Of a DNA stretch of 64,000 bases, positions 1 to 8,142 are shown piece after piece; the stretch's first letter is position 1; the number at the start of each line of letters is the position of its first letter. Position numbers and translations under genes: made by a program. This stretch comes from Candidatus Villigracilis saccharophilus (lineage in GTDB: Bacteria; Chloroflexota; Anaerolineae; Anaerolineales; Villigracilaceae). The stretch covers positions 167,001 through 231,000 of the forward strand of contig JADJNA010000062.1 in the NCBI GenBank assembly GCA_016709305.1, in the 5' to 3' direction. The notes under the pieces are model-generated. The model was not told where the DNA came from and did not search any database. It saw only the letters and a program-made list of their open reading frames with translations.

Positions 1-526
1 GTAGGTGTCGGAGCAAAGCCGGGTCATCGTCTGATACTCGTCGAACGGTGGCAGTATCGTCGGTCCGCAATGAAGCGAGCGGGCATGATTTGTCAGCAGG
101 CATAACCAGATCTGCTGTGGGTATTAATTCACCATGTGGGTCACGGGTTGGGTGCCCCAACGCCGCAGCCATGCGTGCCTCAAAATCCTCAGAGATCACA
201 TGTTCGAGTTTGTCCGCTTCGCAATGGACTTCATCCCATGAATACCCAAGTGTGTTGACGAGAAAAGTTTCTAGCAAGCGATGATGGCGGATCACTTCGA
301 GTGCCGCTTTTTCTCCATTGCTGGTGAGTGTGACCCCCTGATGTTTTTTGTAAACGACCAGAGGGGGCTTGGAACTGGCCAGCTTTTGGAGCATGCCAGT
401 CACAGAGGCCGGCGCGATGTTGAGCCGTGCCGCAATATCATTCGTGCTGGCAGCGCCGCCTTGCCCGTTCAACTCATATATATGTTTGAGGTAATCTTGA
501 ATCGATTGAGTCATTAGCTCAGTCAT
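1..526 (-). CDS. DtxR/MntR-family metal-dependent transcriptional regulator (3' end cut by window)
   Basis: The reading frame starts at ATG 526 and runs off the left edge, giving about 175 residues. The N-terminal third is a winged helix typical of DtxR proteins (SIQDYLKHIYELN, then an NDIAARLNIAPASVTGML recognition helix). The dimerisation and metal-binding part carries the HHRLLE and HCEADKLEH motifs. The position that is Cys102 in DtxR is Asp here, which is closer to the manganese-responsive MntR branch, but the metal cannot be fixed from sequence. It probably represses metal uptake, or its own gene, when Mn2+ or Fe2+ is plentiful. A perfect palindrome lies about 30 bases upstream and covers its likely -10 box, so autoregulation is expected. 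A purine-rich AAAGGAC serves as ribosome site. Confidence 0.85.
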   Translation of the reverse strand, partial: MTELMTQSIQDYLKHIYELNGQGGAASTNDIAARLNIAPASVTGMLQKLASSKPPLVVYKKHQGVTLTSNGEKAALEVIRHHRLLETFLVNTLGYSWDEVHCEADKLEHVISEDFEARMAAALGHPTRDPHGELIPTADLVMPADKSCPLASLRTDDTATVRRVSDDDPALLRHL

Positions 527-553
527 TCTGTTTTGTCCTTTTCTGGTTTATTA

Positions 554-585
554 ATTATAAATTTAGGATAACCTAAATTTATAAT
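554..585. promoter_or_regulatory. palindromic operator for the DtxR-family regulator
   Basis: A perfect 14-bp inverted repeat (ATTATAAATTTAGG, spacer ATAA, then its reverse complement) lies between the divergent regulator and sugar-isomerase genes. The core TTTAGG-N4-CCTAAA resembles the TTAGG/CCTAA half-sites of DtxR/IdeR boxes. A TATAAT reading toward the regulator lies inside it (554-559), so binding would block that promoter. Which metal triggers binding is not visible. Confidence 0.75.
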
Positions 586-644
586 AGCTTAAATTATTTT
601 ATATGTCAAGCCTGTTTGTCTTATTTTCGTTGTAAAATAATGAT

Positions 645-1682
645 ATGTCACTACACACTGAAATTATTGAACAACCTGATCGTATTGATTCCTTGCTTAT
701 GTCGCAGAAAAAGAATGTGGAGAATATCGCTGCTGAGATCCGCAAGCGGGATATTCAGTATGTATTTCTTGCCGCGCGTGGGACATCAGACAATGCGGGA
801 CGATATGCAAATTACCTGTTGGGTGCGTTGAACGGTCTTCCGCTTGCGCTGGCAACGCCTTCTCTGTTTACATATTACAAACAACCTCCGAAACTAAAAA
901 ATGCACTGGTGATCGGTATTTCACAATCAGGACAATCTCCTGACATTGTCAGCGTGTTGGAGGAGGGAAGAAAGCAGAACTGTTTGACACTTTCGATCAC
1001 CAACGATTCCAGATCTCCGCTCACGAAGGCCTCAGATTTTTTACTGGACATTCAGGCGGGGAAGGAGAAGGCCGTTGCGGCGACAAAAACATATACAACC
1101 GAGTTAATGTCCATCGCCATGCTTTCAACCGCGCTAAGCGGAGACAAAAAACGTTGGGCGGAGTTGGGTGGCGTTTCCGGTTGGATGAGGACTGTTTTGA
1201 AACATGACTCGGCAATTTCGCAATCCGCAGAGCGATATCGATACATGGACCAGACTGTTGTGTTGGGGCGCGGTTTCAATTACTCCACTGCTTTTGAGTG
1301 GGCTTTAAAATTAAAGGAACTCGCATATGTAAAGGCTGAACCTTATTCTTCGGCTGATTTCCAGCATGGCCCGATTGCGATGCTGGAAAGCGGATTTCCT
1401 GTTCTTGGGGTTGCCCCCAAAGGCAAAGTATTTAATTCCATGTATGAGATGTTGAAGCGTTTGCGCAAAGAGCTCTTTGCCGAACTTGTCGTGATCTCGA
1501 ACGATAAAAAAGCTTTGGCGCTTGCGAGTCTTCCATTGACAATCCCTACTGATGTGCCTGAATGGCTATCGCCTTTGATATGTATTCTCCCTGCGCAGAT
1601 GTTTGCTTACCGCCTGACGCAGGCAAAAGGGTACAACACTGAACGGCCACGCAGTATTCGCAAAGTTACGGAAACGAGATAA
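645..1682 (+). CDS. SIS-domain sugar-phosphate isomerase/deaminase (GlmS C-terminal-like)
   Basis: This 345-residue protein consists of two SIS domains, the isomerase half of glucosamine-6-phosphate synthase without the glutaminase domain. The first SIS domain shows AARGTSDNAGRYANY and the serine-rich phosphate loop ISQSGQSPD. The second shows LGRGFNYSTAFEWALKLKE and the conserved SSADFQHGP stretch. Members of this group (AgaS, NagB-II types) deaminate or isomerise amino-sugar phosphates in the cytoplasm; the exact sugar is unknown. No Shine-Dalgarno is seen; a TAAAAT box ends six bases before the ATG, so the message may be leaderless. The gene is divergent from the DtxR-type regulator and is followed at once by a terminator. 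Confidence 0.85.
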   Translation: MSLHTEIIEQPDRIDSLLMSQKKNVENIAAEIRKRDIQYVFLAARGTSDNAGRYANYLLGALNGLPLALATPSLFTYYKQPPKLKNALVIGISQSGQSPDIVSVLEEGRKQNCLTLSITNDSRSPLTKASDFLLDIQAGKEKAVAATKTYTTELMSIAMLSTALSGDKKRWAELGGVSGWMRTVLKHDSAISQSAERYRYMDQTVVLGRGFNYSTAFEWALKLKELAYVKAEPYSSADFQHGPIAMLESGFPVLGVAPKGKVFNSMYEMLKRLRKELFAELVVISNDKKALALASLPLTIPTDVPEWLSPLICILPAQMFAYRLTQAKGYNTERPRSIRKVTETR

Positions 1683-1712
1683 AAAAACGCAGACATTCGT
1701 CTGCGTTTTTTT
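1682..1712 (+). terminator. intrinsic terminator after the SIS gene
   Basis: A CGCAGAC/GTCTGCG stem with a four-base ATTC loop is flanked by an A run and a T run, and starts at the stop codon. Confidence 0.9.
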
Positions 1713-1740
1713 ATCTAAAAATTATTAAGAATAGCTCATC

Positions 1741-1768
1741 TTGTATTTGCGTGGATTTATGTCATAAT
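1741..1768 (+). promoter_or_regulatory. possible sigma-70 promoter of the ATP-grasp gene
   Basis: TTGTAT and CATAAT are separated by 16 bases, and the start codon lies 37 bases further on. The match is only moderate. Confidence 0.35.
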
Positions 1769-1804
1769 GCAAATTATATTTTATCCTAAACTAGGAGTAT
1801 TCCA

Positions 1805-2776
1805 ATGCGCGTGTGTATCCTTTCCGACGAAGTGATCGCTGACTTTAACCCAGCTCCATATATAAAGGATTTTGATTGGCAAATGATCACCATGACTTCA
1901 CCTGTCAAAGACAGGATTCGCGCGTTGGCAGACGGAAAAGATTTCGATGTTTTTTTAAACATCTGCGAGGGCTACGAATTCGAAGATATGCAGGATGATG
2001 AATTAGGCTATGATGCCATAGAGGTTGTTCGGGCACTGGAAGAATTGGAATTGCCTTTTACTGGTGCGCATTCCAATTGCTTTGATCCTACCCGTGAGGA
2101 AATGCAGGCTGTTGCCGATGCAAATAGGATTGGGTTTGCAAGAGGCTATCAAGTTAAAAATGTTCTGGAGGCGCAAGAGCTTGTTTTGAATCTTCGCTAC
2201 CCGATCATGATCAAACATCCGCAGAGCTACGGCAGCACCGGTATGACAAAGGATTCCCGCGCAGACACGTTGGAAGAAGTTAAGACTCAGGTGGCTAGGA
2301 TTTGCTCCGAGTTTGGCGCGGCTCGCATGGAAGAGTTTATAGTAGGCAAGGAGTTCAATGTCCTTGTCGTTGACAATGTGGATGATTTGAGCGATCCCGT
2401 GGCTTATCCGCCAGCAGAATTGATATTTCCTCCCAACGAAGAATTCTGGCATGTGGATATAAAATGGAATTATGATGTGCCGTTTGATTTTAAGCGGGTC
2501 ATTGACCCGGAATTGGTTGCGCGCCTTCATAATCTGGCAAAACGGATGTATCTTGCCATGGGGCTGGTGGGATACGGACGCTGCGACATTCGCATGAATG
2601 AAAATGGGGAGTTGTTTATTTTGGAAATTAATCCCAATCCTGCCATTATGCTGCCGCCTTCCGACTATGGTCCCGCCGATTATATGATTTTGTATGATGC
2701 GGATGGGTATAAAGGATTCTTTGACCGAATTTTCCGTGCAGCGCACTTTAGGCACCAAATGAGATTTGCAAAATAA
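1805..2776 (+). CDS. D-Ala-D-Ala ligase-like ATP-grasp enzyme
   Basis: This is a 323-residue ATP-grasp ligase. The N-terminal domain resembles the D-Ala-D-Ala ligase fold (DVFLNICEGYEFEDMQ, then LPFTGAHSNCFDPTREEM). The ATP-grasp region shows YPIMIKHPQSYGSTGM, MEEFIVGKEFNVLVVD and the metal-binding end GRCDIRMNENG...FILEINPNP. Family members join two amino acids or an amino acid and a related acid with ATP. Length and motifs fit a Ddl-like fold, but the protein lacks clear substrate residues of true Ddl, so a role in peptidoglycan is not assured; it could make another dipeptide. An AGGAG ribosome site precedes the ATG. It stands alone between a terminator and a convergent gene. Confidence 0.8.
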   Translation: MRVCILSDEVIADFNPAPYIKDFDWQMITMTSPVKDRIRALADGKDFDVFLNICEGYEFEDMQDDELGYDAIEVVRALEELELPFTGAHSNCFDPTREEMQAVADANRIGFARGYQVKNVLEAQELVLNLRYPIMIKHPQSYGSTGMTKDSRADTLEEVKTQVARICSEFGAARMEEFIVGKEFNVLVVDNVDDLSDPVAYPPAELIFPPNEEFWHVDIKWNYDVPFDFKRVIDPELVARLHNLAKRMYLAMGLVGYGRCDIRMNENGELFILEINPNPAIMLPPSDYGPADYMILYDADGYKGFFDRIFRAAHFRHQMRFAK

Positions 2777-2821
2777 GTGAAAGAGCCGCTAAATTTAATT
2801 AGGGTCCTTTTGTTGTGGTGT

Positions 2822-3673
2822 TTAATTCTCCAGCGCAGATTGAATTTCCCGTACTCTCAAATTTATATTCTTGGCCAATTCTGAACTGCCTGCCGGATAA
2901 TTATCGCTGCTGATCATTTTCGCATTTACTTCAGCCAGCGCAGAAAATAAATATCGGATCAACCGTTTGGATTCGCTCGGGGTTTGGCTAACCGCGGTTA
3001 GTGTTTTGTCGATTTGAACGGTGTGCTGAATGATGTGCGCTTCAAAACGATGCAGGCGGTGGCGAATGGGGAAGCGGGTTTCTTCCCAAAAGGCGGCTGG
3101 CAAATCCAGTTCCTGATCCGTGATATTGGAAAATTCCTGAATGATCGAAGGATGCAGTTCGTGGTGATATGCCAGCATTGCATCAAGCGGACCTTCCATC
3201 AGAAATTCATACTCACTTTCGTTTATGCCGTATAGACGTGGATATTCGGGCTTGGGGATTCTTTCAGGCGTCCATTGGGCATCACGGTGACGTTCTAATG
3301 CGTACCGGATAACCGTGCGGAAGGAGAACTCAGCGCCAAGGATGTGCGCATAAGCCTGGCGGATAGCCCATTCGCCATCATTTGGTATGCGTTCTGAAAC
3401 TTCTTTTGAAACCCCAATGACCACAGCCTGTAAACCCAGGTATTGTTTATGGTATTGACCAAGGATATGTTGCGCCTGTGTCAGCGGTGTGCGGGTTGAT
3501 GTCAGCAGAACAGCCAGTTGCCGTAGTTCTTGAATCGTCACAAAGAAGGCAAAACGGATTCCTTCTTCATGGTGATCTTTCCATGTCCATTTACGGTCTA
3601 GTTCTTTTTCGGAAAGTGGAAGCATGAGCGCTGAGAAGTTTTCGACAGCATTGATTAATTCAGAATTGAACAT
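2822..3673 (-). CDS. DinB-like (YfiT/DUF664-type) four-helix protein
   Basis: The protein has about 283 residues from ATG 3673. An in-frame TTG at 3694 would add seven residues and overlap the upstream gene by 14 bases. The second half looks like a DinB-type helical bundle with spaced histidines that could bind a metal: WAIRQAYAHILGAE, LAYHHELHPS and RFEAHIIQHTVQIDKTL. DinB/YfiT proteins include thiol-dependent transferases and hydrolases, but no activity can be assigned here. It follows the response regulator gene closely on the same strand, so the two are probably co-transcribed. No convincing ribosome site is seen for either start. Confidence 0.65.
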   Translation of the reverse strand: MFNSELINAVENFSALMLPLSEKELDRKWTWKDHHEEGIRFAFFVTIQELRQLAVLLTSTRTPLTQAQHILGQYHKQYLGLQAVVIGVSKEVSERIPNDGEWAIRQAYAHILGAEFSFRTVIRYALERHRDAQWTPERIPKPEYPRLYGINESEYEFLMEGPLDAMLAYHHELHPSIIQEFSNITDQELDLPAAFWEETRFPIRHRLHRFEAHIIQHTVQIDKTLTAVSQTPSESKRLIRYLFSALAEVNAKMISSDNYPAGSSELAKNINLRVREIQSALEN

Positions 3674-3680
3674 GGGGAGG

Positions 3681-4298
3681 TTATTTTTTTTCAAAATGCT
3701 CGTGTATCTGGTTCAACAGTTTTTGAATCTCTTCGCGTTCCTGAATAGCCATTTGAAATGATGCTTGGAAGGATAGTTTTTCCTCTTCTGAAAGAGTTTC
3801 TAGAAGGCGTTCTGTGCGGGCGATCTGTGCATTTTTTTGGTCGAGTTTGATCTGAAGGCGTTTCCGATAACCTTTATAAAAATCAGGCTCGGTAAGCGGC
3901 TCTTGTGAAGCAGGGATTCCTTTTTTTAGAAGTTCTGAGATCGTTTGCATGAACTGTTCAAGGTCGATCGGCTTTTCGATGAAACGCGTCGCTCCGATGT
4001 TCAATGCAAATGCCTTATCTTCTGGCGCGACATAGGTTGCTGATAAAAATATCACCGGGATACCGCGTGTTTCTGAATGTATTCTTAATCTGTGAACAAG
4101 GCTGAATCCGTCCATCTTGGGCATCAGGATATCGGTGATGACCAGTAACGGGCGTTCCTTTTGAATCACTTCCAGTGCCTCTTCACCGTTTCGCGCAGTA
4201 AGAACCCGGTAGCCTTTGAATTTTAGGGTTGCATCCAATAATTTTAAGATGTCGGGAATATCTTCCACGACTAACAGATAACCAGATTGTGTGTCCAT
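3681..4298 (-). CDS. response regulator: receiver domain plus C-terminal helical tail
   Basis: Residues 7-125 form a CheY-like receiver with acidic pocket E12/D13, phosphoacceptor D56 (ITDILMPKMDG), a Ser in FLSATY and the conserved Lys in FIEKPID. Residues 140-205 are charged and helical with coiled-coil character (RTERLLETLSEEEKLSF) and match no output domain I recognise. It therefore either acts by protein-protein contact or passes a phosphate on. No histidine kinase is adjacent; the nearest is the giant hybrid kinase at 23.7 kb, and a link is only a guess. The DinB-like gene follows directly. Confidence 0.85.
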   Translation of the reverse strand: MDTQSGYLLVVEDIPDILKLLDATLKFKGYRVLTARNGEEALEVIQKERPLLVITDILMPKMDGFSLVHRLRIHSETRGIPVIFLSATYVAPEDKAFALNIGATRFIEKPIDLEQFMQTISELLKKGIPASQEPLTEPDFYKGYRKRLQIKLDQKNAQIARTERLLETLSEEEKLSFQASFQMAIQEREEIQKLLNQIHEHFEKK

Positions 4299-4467
4299 TC
4301 TTTTATTTTATCCCTTCTTGACACTTTGTATATGGGAAAAATGTTTTTATTCCATTACACTTCTATTAACTCTAGCTCATGCGGATTTTTTTTCGTAATT
4401 TCACGATCCCTACCTTGGCCCATACGGAAGTTAAAAAGCAATGGGACTTAAGTGTTATACAAATTCA

Positions 4468-4497
4468 TTGCAAAACGGCAACGAATTATGATATAGT
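4468..4497 (+). promoter_or_regulatory. sigma-70 promoter upstream of the first c-di-GMP riboswitch
   Basis: TTGCAA and TATAGT are 18 bases apart. A transcript start near 4504 would place the whole aptamer (from about 4524) at the very 5' end of the RNA, as expected for a riboswitch. Confidence 0.5.
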
Positions 4498-4523
4498 TTA
4501 TCAACATTACCTGATACGAAAAA

Positions 4524-4597
4524 ATGGGCAAATCCATCGTGAGGTGGTGTCGCAAAGTCATGGATCTGTGGTTGTGATACAGATCGCCAGACTGCCG
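4524..4597 (+). promoter_or_regulatory. class I cyclic-di-GMP riboswitch (GEMM-I) aptamer
   Basis: The segment shows the GEMM-I layout: GGGCAAATCC, a P2 stem CCATC/GGTGG closed by a GTGA (GNRA) tetraloop, then TGTCGCAAAGTC, a perfect 7-bp P3 stem GATCTGT/ACAGATC, and the 3' signature GCCAGACTGCCG. The P1 helix is short (GGC/GCC plus weak pairs). It differs from the textbook consensus in CGCAAAGTC (usually CGCAAAGCC) and lacks an obvious tetraloop receptor, so it is a diverged member. A variant that senses the related dinucleotide cGAMP is possible. It controls the secreted phosphohydrolase downstream. Confidence 0.72.
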
Positions 4598-4630
4598 AAG
4601 GATTTTTTACCCCTTTGGCAGTGTTTATTT
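4592..4630 (+). terminator. riboswitch expression platform: terminator overlapping P1
   Basis: CTGCCGAAGG (4592-4601) pairs with CCTTTGGCAG (4612-4621), ten pairs with one G-U, followed by TGTTTATTT. The 5' arm is the same CTGCC that closes P1 of the aptamer, so ligand-stabilised P1 and the terminator exclude each other. The simplest reading is an ON switch: c-di-GMP binding prevents termination. Confidence 0.7.
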
Positions 4631-4752
4631 AATAGGAATGGAGGAATGGAAACAAATAAAAAAACCATTGTTGCCAATGTCCTGATATTTTGAACATGCT
4701 TTTTCGAATCAACAATCAAATTCTCACTTGCCAAAGGAAAGGATTTTCACCT

Positions 4753-6465
4753 ATGAAGAATAAAAAAGTTTTCTCAATATTGCTTTTGCTGGTTCTGCTT
4801 TCGACCCTGATCGTATCTACTGTTTCAGCCAAGCCCTCTCCGACTGTCGATGTTCAAATCTTAGCTGTTAATGACTTTCATGGAAACCTTGAACCACCAG
4901 CTGGTTCATCCGGGCGTATTGGAACGATCAATGCCGGCGGCGCGGAATATCTCGCCACTCACATCAATACCTTGCGCGCCCTCAATCCTAATACTGTTGT
5001 GGTATCCGCTGGCGATATGATCGGCGCAAGCCCGCTGCTTTCTGCACTTTTCCATGATGAACCAAGCATTGAAGCCTTCAATGCGATGGGTCTGGATTTT
5101 AATGCTGTCGGCAATCACGAATTCGATGAAGGTTTTGTTGAATTGTTACGCATGCAAAAAGGCGGTTGTCATCCTGTTGATGGTTGTCTGGACGGCGATG
5201 ATTTTGCGGGCGCCAAGTTTAAATATCTGGCTGCCAATGTTGTTTTTAATGACGATGATGAAGATGATGATGACAGCAAGAAAAATAAGGATGAAGATCT
5301 CAAGACTCTCTTCTCTGCCTATAAGATCCGTGAATTTAATAGTGTCAAGGTTGCCTTTATCGGTATGACGCTTGAGGGTACACCGGGTATTGTTACACCT
5401 TCAGGTGTTGCCGGTCTTACCTTTTTGGACGAAGCTGATACGGTCAATGCTCTGATCCCTGAGCTTAAGAAGGAAGGGGTTCAAACGATCGTCGTCTTGA
5501 TCCATGAAGGCGGCGCTCAGGTAGCTCCCGCTCCTTATAATGGCTGTGTGGGTATTTCCGGCGCCATTGTAGATATTGTCAATCGCTTTGACCCGGAAGT
5601 GGATGTGGTCATCAGCGGACATACTCACAATGCGTATAACTGTATGATCAATAATATGCTTGTAACGAGTGCCGCATCCTTTGGGCGTGTTGTGACCGAT
5701 GTTGACCTGAAGATCAATCGCAAGTCAGGTGAGGTTGTCAGCATGTCTGCCAATAACAATATTGTTACTCGTGATGTCGCAAAGGATGGTTTCATCACTG
5801 CACTCATTGCTAAATACAATGCAATTGCCGCTCCGCTTGCCAACCGTGTTATTGGAGCGATTACGGCCACGATCACACGTACCAATAATGCCGCAGGTGA
5901 GTCAGCGTTAGGCGACGTGATCGCAGATGCGCAATTGTTTGCCACGGCAGATCCAGCCAACGGCGGGGCTGTGATCGCTTTTATGAATCCGGGCGGAATC
6001 CGTACTGACCTGAATTACGCCAGCAGCGCAGCCGGTGAAGGCGATGGGAAGGTAACCTATGGCGAATCGTTCGCGGTCCAGCCATTCGGTAACAATTTGA
6101 CGACCATTTCCATGACAGGCGCTCAGATCAAGGTGGCCCTGGAACAGCAGTTCGATAATCCCGCTGTAGGCCAAAGTCGTATCTTGCAGGTTTCCAATGG
6201 ATTTACATATAGCTGGAGTCTGTCTGCGCCTGTGGGGAGTAAGATCTCGAACATGATGCTCAATGGCGTTGCGATCAGTGACACTTCTACTTACCGTGTG
6301 ACAGTGAATAGCTTCCTTGCGGATGGCGGTGACAATTTCTTCGCATTCAAAGACGGCACTGACCGCCTTGGCGGCGCAGTGGATACCGACGCGTTGGAGA
6401 AGTACTTTGTCGCCTTCCCGCTCGTTGCTCCCGGCCCTCAAAACCGCATAACTGTACTCCCGTAA
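4753..6465 (+). CDS. secreted 5'-nucleotidase/2',3'-cyclic phosphodiesterase family protein
   Basis: From ATG 4753 (AAAGGAAAGG ribosome site; an upstream in-frame ATG at 4690 lacks one) the protein has 570 residues with a signal peptide (MKNKKVFS, a Leu/Val core, cleavage near VSA-KP). The N-terminal metallophosphatase domain shows all metal motifs: NDFHGN, SAGDMIGASP, GNHEFDEG and SGHTHNAYNC. The C-terminal 5'-nucleotidase substrate domain shows NPGGIRTDLNY, YGESFAVQPFGN and NSFLADGGDNF. An acidic, low-complexity insert (NDDDEDDDDSKKNKDEDLK) sits in the catalytic domain. No sortase motif or C-terminal anchor is seen, so it is probably released or loosely held outside the membrane, scavenging phosphate or nucleosides from nucleotides. 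Expression appears to be gated by the c-di-GMP riboswitch. Confidence 0.9.
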   Translation: MKNKKVFSILLLLVLLSTLIVSTVSAKPSPTVDVQILAVNDFHGNLEPPAGSSGRIGTINAGGAEYLATHINTLRALNPNTVVVSAGDMIGASPLLSALFHDEPSIEAFNAMGLDFNAVGNHEFDEGFVELLRMQKGGCHPVDGCLDGDDFAGAKFKYLAANVVFNDDDEDDDDSKKNKDEDLKTLFSAYKIREFNSVKVAFIGMTLEGTPGIVTPSGVAGLTFLDEADTVNALIPELKKEGVQTIVVLIHEGGAQVAPAPYNGCVGISGAIVDIVNRFDPEVDVVISGHTHNAYNCMINNMLVTSAASFGRVVTDVDLKINRKSGEVVSMSANNNIVTRDVAKDGFITALIAKYNAIAAPLANRVIGAITATITRTNNAAGESALGDVIADAQLFATADPANGGAVIAFMNPGGIRTDLNYASSAAGEGDGKVTYGESFAVQPFGNNLTTISMTGAQIKVALEQQFDNPAVGQSRILQVSNGFTYSWSLSAPVGSKISNMMLNGVAISDTSTYRVTVNSFLADGGDNFFAFKDGTDRLGGAVDTDALEKYFVAFPLVAPGPQNRITVLP

Positions 6466-6479
6466 TATTGTCTGAATGC

Positions 6480-6522
6480 AAAATAAAAGCAGCCGGCTGA
6501 AAGGTCGGCTGCTTTTATTTTG
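6480..6522. terminator. strong terminator between convergent genes
   Basis: AAAATAAAAGCAGCCG pairs with the mirrored CGGCTGCTTTTATTTT. A and T runs on both sides allow it to serve both the nucleotidase gene and the minus-strand genes. Confidence 0.85.
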
Positions 6523-6534
6523 TGTTAAAAAATG

Positions 6535-6672
6535 TTAATGCTGGCCATCAGCAGAAATAACTACAAAGGCAATTGCGATAAATGAAAAAGTTTCATTGTC
6601 TGTGCTGATGCCGATGGTGATAAATGCCATGCCAAGGATCAGGAATACCATGGAAATATTACGCTTGTCCAT
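6535..6672 (-). CDS. small membrane protein, 45 residues
   Basis: ATG 6672 is preceded by GGTAGGAAATTAAA, a plausible ribosome site. The 45-residue product has two hydrophobic stretches (MVFLILGMAFITIGIS and FSFIAIAFVVIS) separated by a short polar turn (TDNE), suggesting a hairpin of two membrane helices. It lies ten bases past the hydrolase stop codon on the same strand, so it is likely the last gene of that transcript. No function can be assigned. Confidence 0.55.
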   Translation of the reverse strand: MDKRNISMVFLILGMAFITIGISTDNETFSFIAIAFVVISADGQH

Positions 6673-6681
6673 TTTAATTTC

Positions 6682-8065
6682 CTACCTTATCTGTACTTCC
6701 GTGAAATCTAGAAAATCACCTTTGAAAAGCTCGGATGGTTTTCGGTTAAGTGTTATTTCAAAGAAGTCAATCAGATATGCATTCACGATCTCGGTCACGC
6801 GCAGACCGTTCAGCGGGCCTTTCAACCCGAGCTGTGGGGCGATAGGGGATAGCAACGGCAGGTCGCTGAAGTCGTAATGTTTGGTGCCATTAATGCTAAT
6901 CGCGCCTTTGCTGTCTCTGACATTAGGTCGGAACAGGTCAAAGAGTTGGTTGTTCTTACTGTCTACAAGTTCTGCCCAGCCCTGGCTGAACATGAAAAAT
7001 GACGGCTGAGAAACACCGTTTTCTATCACTTCAGCAGAGACAGGACGCATGAATGGATCCATGCCGAGCAGGGCTTTACAGCGCGAGTCTGTGCCGCAGA
7101 ATTGGATCGCCGCGCCTCCGCCCGTGGAGTGTCCGTAGACTCCGATGCGCTCAAAGTCTAATTTTGAGTAGAACGAGTCGCCAGTTTCATTATTCCGTCT
7201 ATTTAGATGGTCAAGCGTGTAGCCAAGATCGTGCGACCATTGATCCACGAGTTTGCGGGCTGCGATCTCGTATTCGGCATCTGGAGCTCCATCGGGGAGA
7301 GCCAATGGATTGTTGTAGGCAATTCTGCCGTCGGGGAAAACGGTCGCAACTGCGCCGTATGTGTGGTTGATCGCGGCGACAACGTATCCGCGGCTGGCAA
7401 GCAGGATCATTTGCTCGGAATTTTGGGCGTTGAATCCGTTCCAGCCATGGGAGAACAAGATCACGGGAAACGCGGCGCTTGTTTCTGAGATCGGCGCATC
7501 TATGTAAGCTGGAGTTTTTGCCAAAGCAAGATGGTCAAGGAAAAAATTTGGCATGTTTAGAAAAGATGAGATGGCAGGCGCATAGACATCGGAGCGTGAC
7601 ATCCAGGGAGCTTTTTTGCTTTTAGGCAGGGGATTGGCAGGATACCAGACCTGCACCATAAACGAGCGTGCTTCATCCTTGCCTGAATATATTTCCTTGC
7701 GCGATTCGTCGGTCAGTTCAAAGATGATCGTGCCGACTTCCAGTGATCCGCTCGGCTTGGTGATGGCAGGAACAGGCAGCAGGGCAGGCAATGCTGTCGA
7801 AACAGCCAGCAGGATAACGGTCAGGTACGAAGCGACCGCGGGCCAATCTGTTTTCAGTTTTATTTTTTATGAAGCTGCTGATGGCAAGCAGGAGAGTCAG
7901 CGCGTAAAGGGGAATCATCTGCCAGCGATATCCTTCGATGGCGAAATGTAAACATGTGAGGATGAGTGTGATTGAGGGCGCGAAACGAATGGTTCGTGAA
8001 CGCGGGTGCGGCCAAATTAAATAAACTGCGAGTAGAAGCGGAATAACGATCTCAAGCAGGCGCAT
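6682..8065 (-). CDS. membrane-anchored PAF-acetylhydrolase-like alpha/beta hydrolase, frame broken by one base
   Basis: Two overlapping frames together encode one protein of about 460 residues. The first frame starts at ATG 8065 with a GGAAGG ribosome site and encodes membrane helices (MRLLEIVIPLLLAVYLIW, ending LLLAISSFIK). The second encodes another helix (SYLTVILLAVSTALPALL) and the hydrolase domain: oxyanion region ILFSHGWNGF, nucleophile elbow GVYGHSTGGG, acid region LGMDPF and a late His in GTKHYDF. Removing one base from the six-T run at 7863-7868 fuses them exactly (1,383 coding bases). The domain resembles plasma PAF acetylhydrolase and related lipases/esterases; the substrate is unknown. 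Sequencing error, real mutation and slippage on the A-rich mRNA are all possible. Confidence 0.75.
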
Positions 8066-8093
8066 GGTTTTTCCTTCCCAGTTTTAAATATGA

Positions 8094-8129
8094 AAAGTGT
8101 CTCACAGGGTTTACTCTGTAAGACACTTT
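8094..8129 (-). terminator. terminator after the hemolysin III gene
   Basis: AAAGTGTCTCACAG pairs with CTGTAAGACACTTT with one mismatch and an eight-base loop. On the minus strand it is followed by TTTTCATATTT. Confidence 0.6.
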
Positions 8130-8142
8130 GACAGCTTAGTTT

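Noticed and set aside
2003..2758. 251-residue frame opposite the ATP-grasp gene
   Set aside because: Antisense shadow of a clearly coding gene with complete ATP-grasp motifs.
4379..4693. 104-residue open frame upstream of the nucleotidase
   Set aside because: It runs through the promoter, aptamer and terminator of the riboswitch, has no ribosome site and no recognisable protein features.
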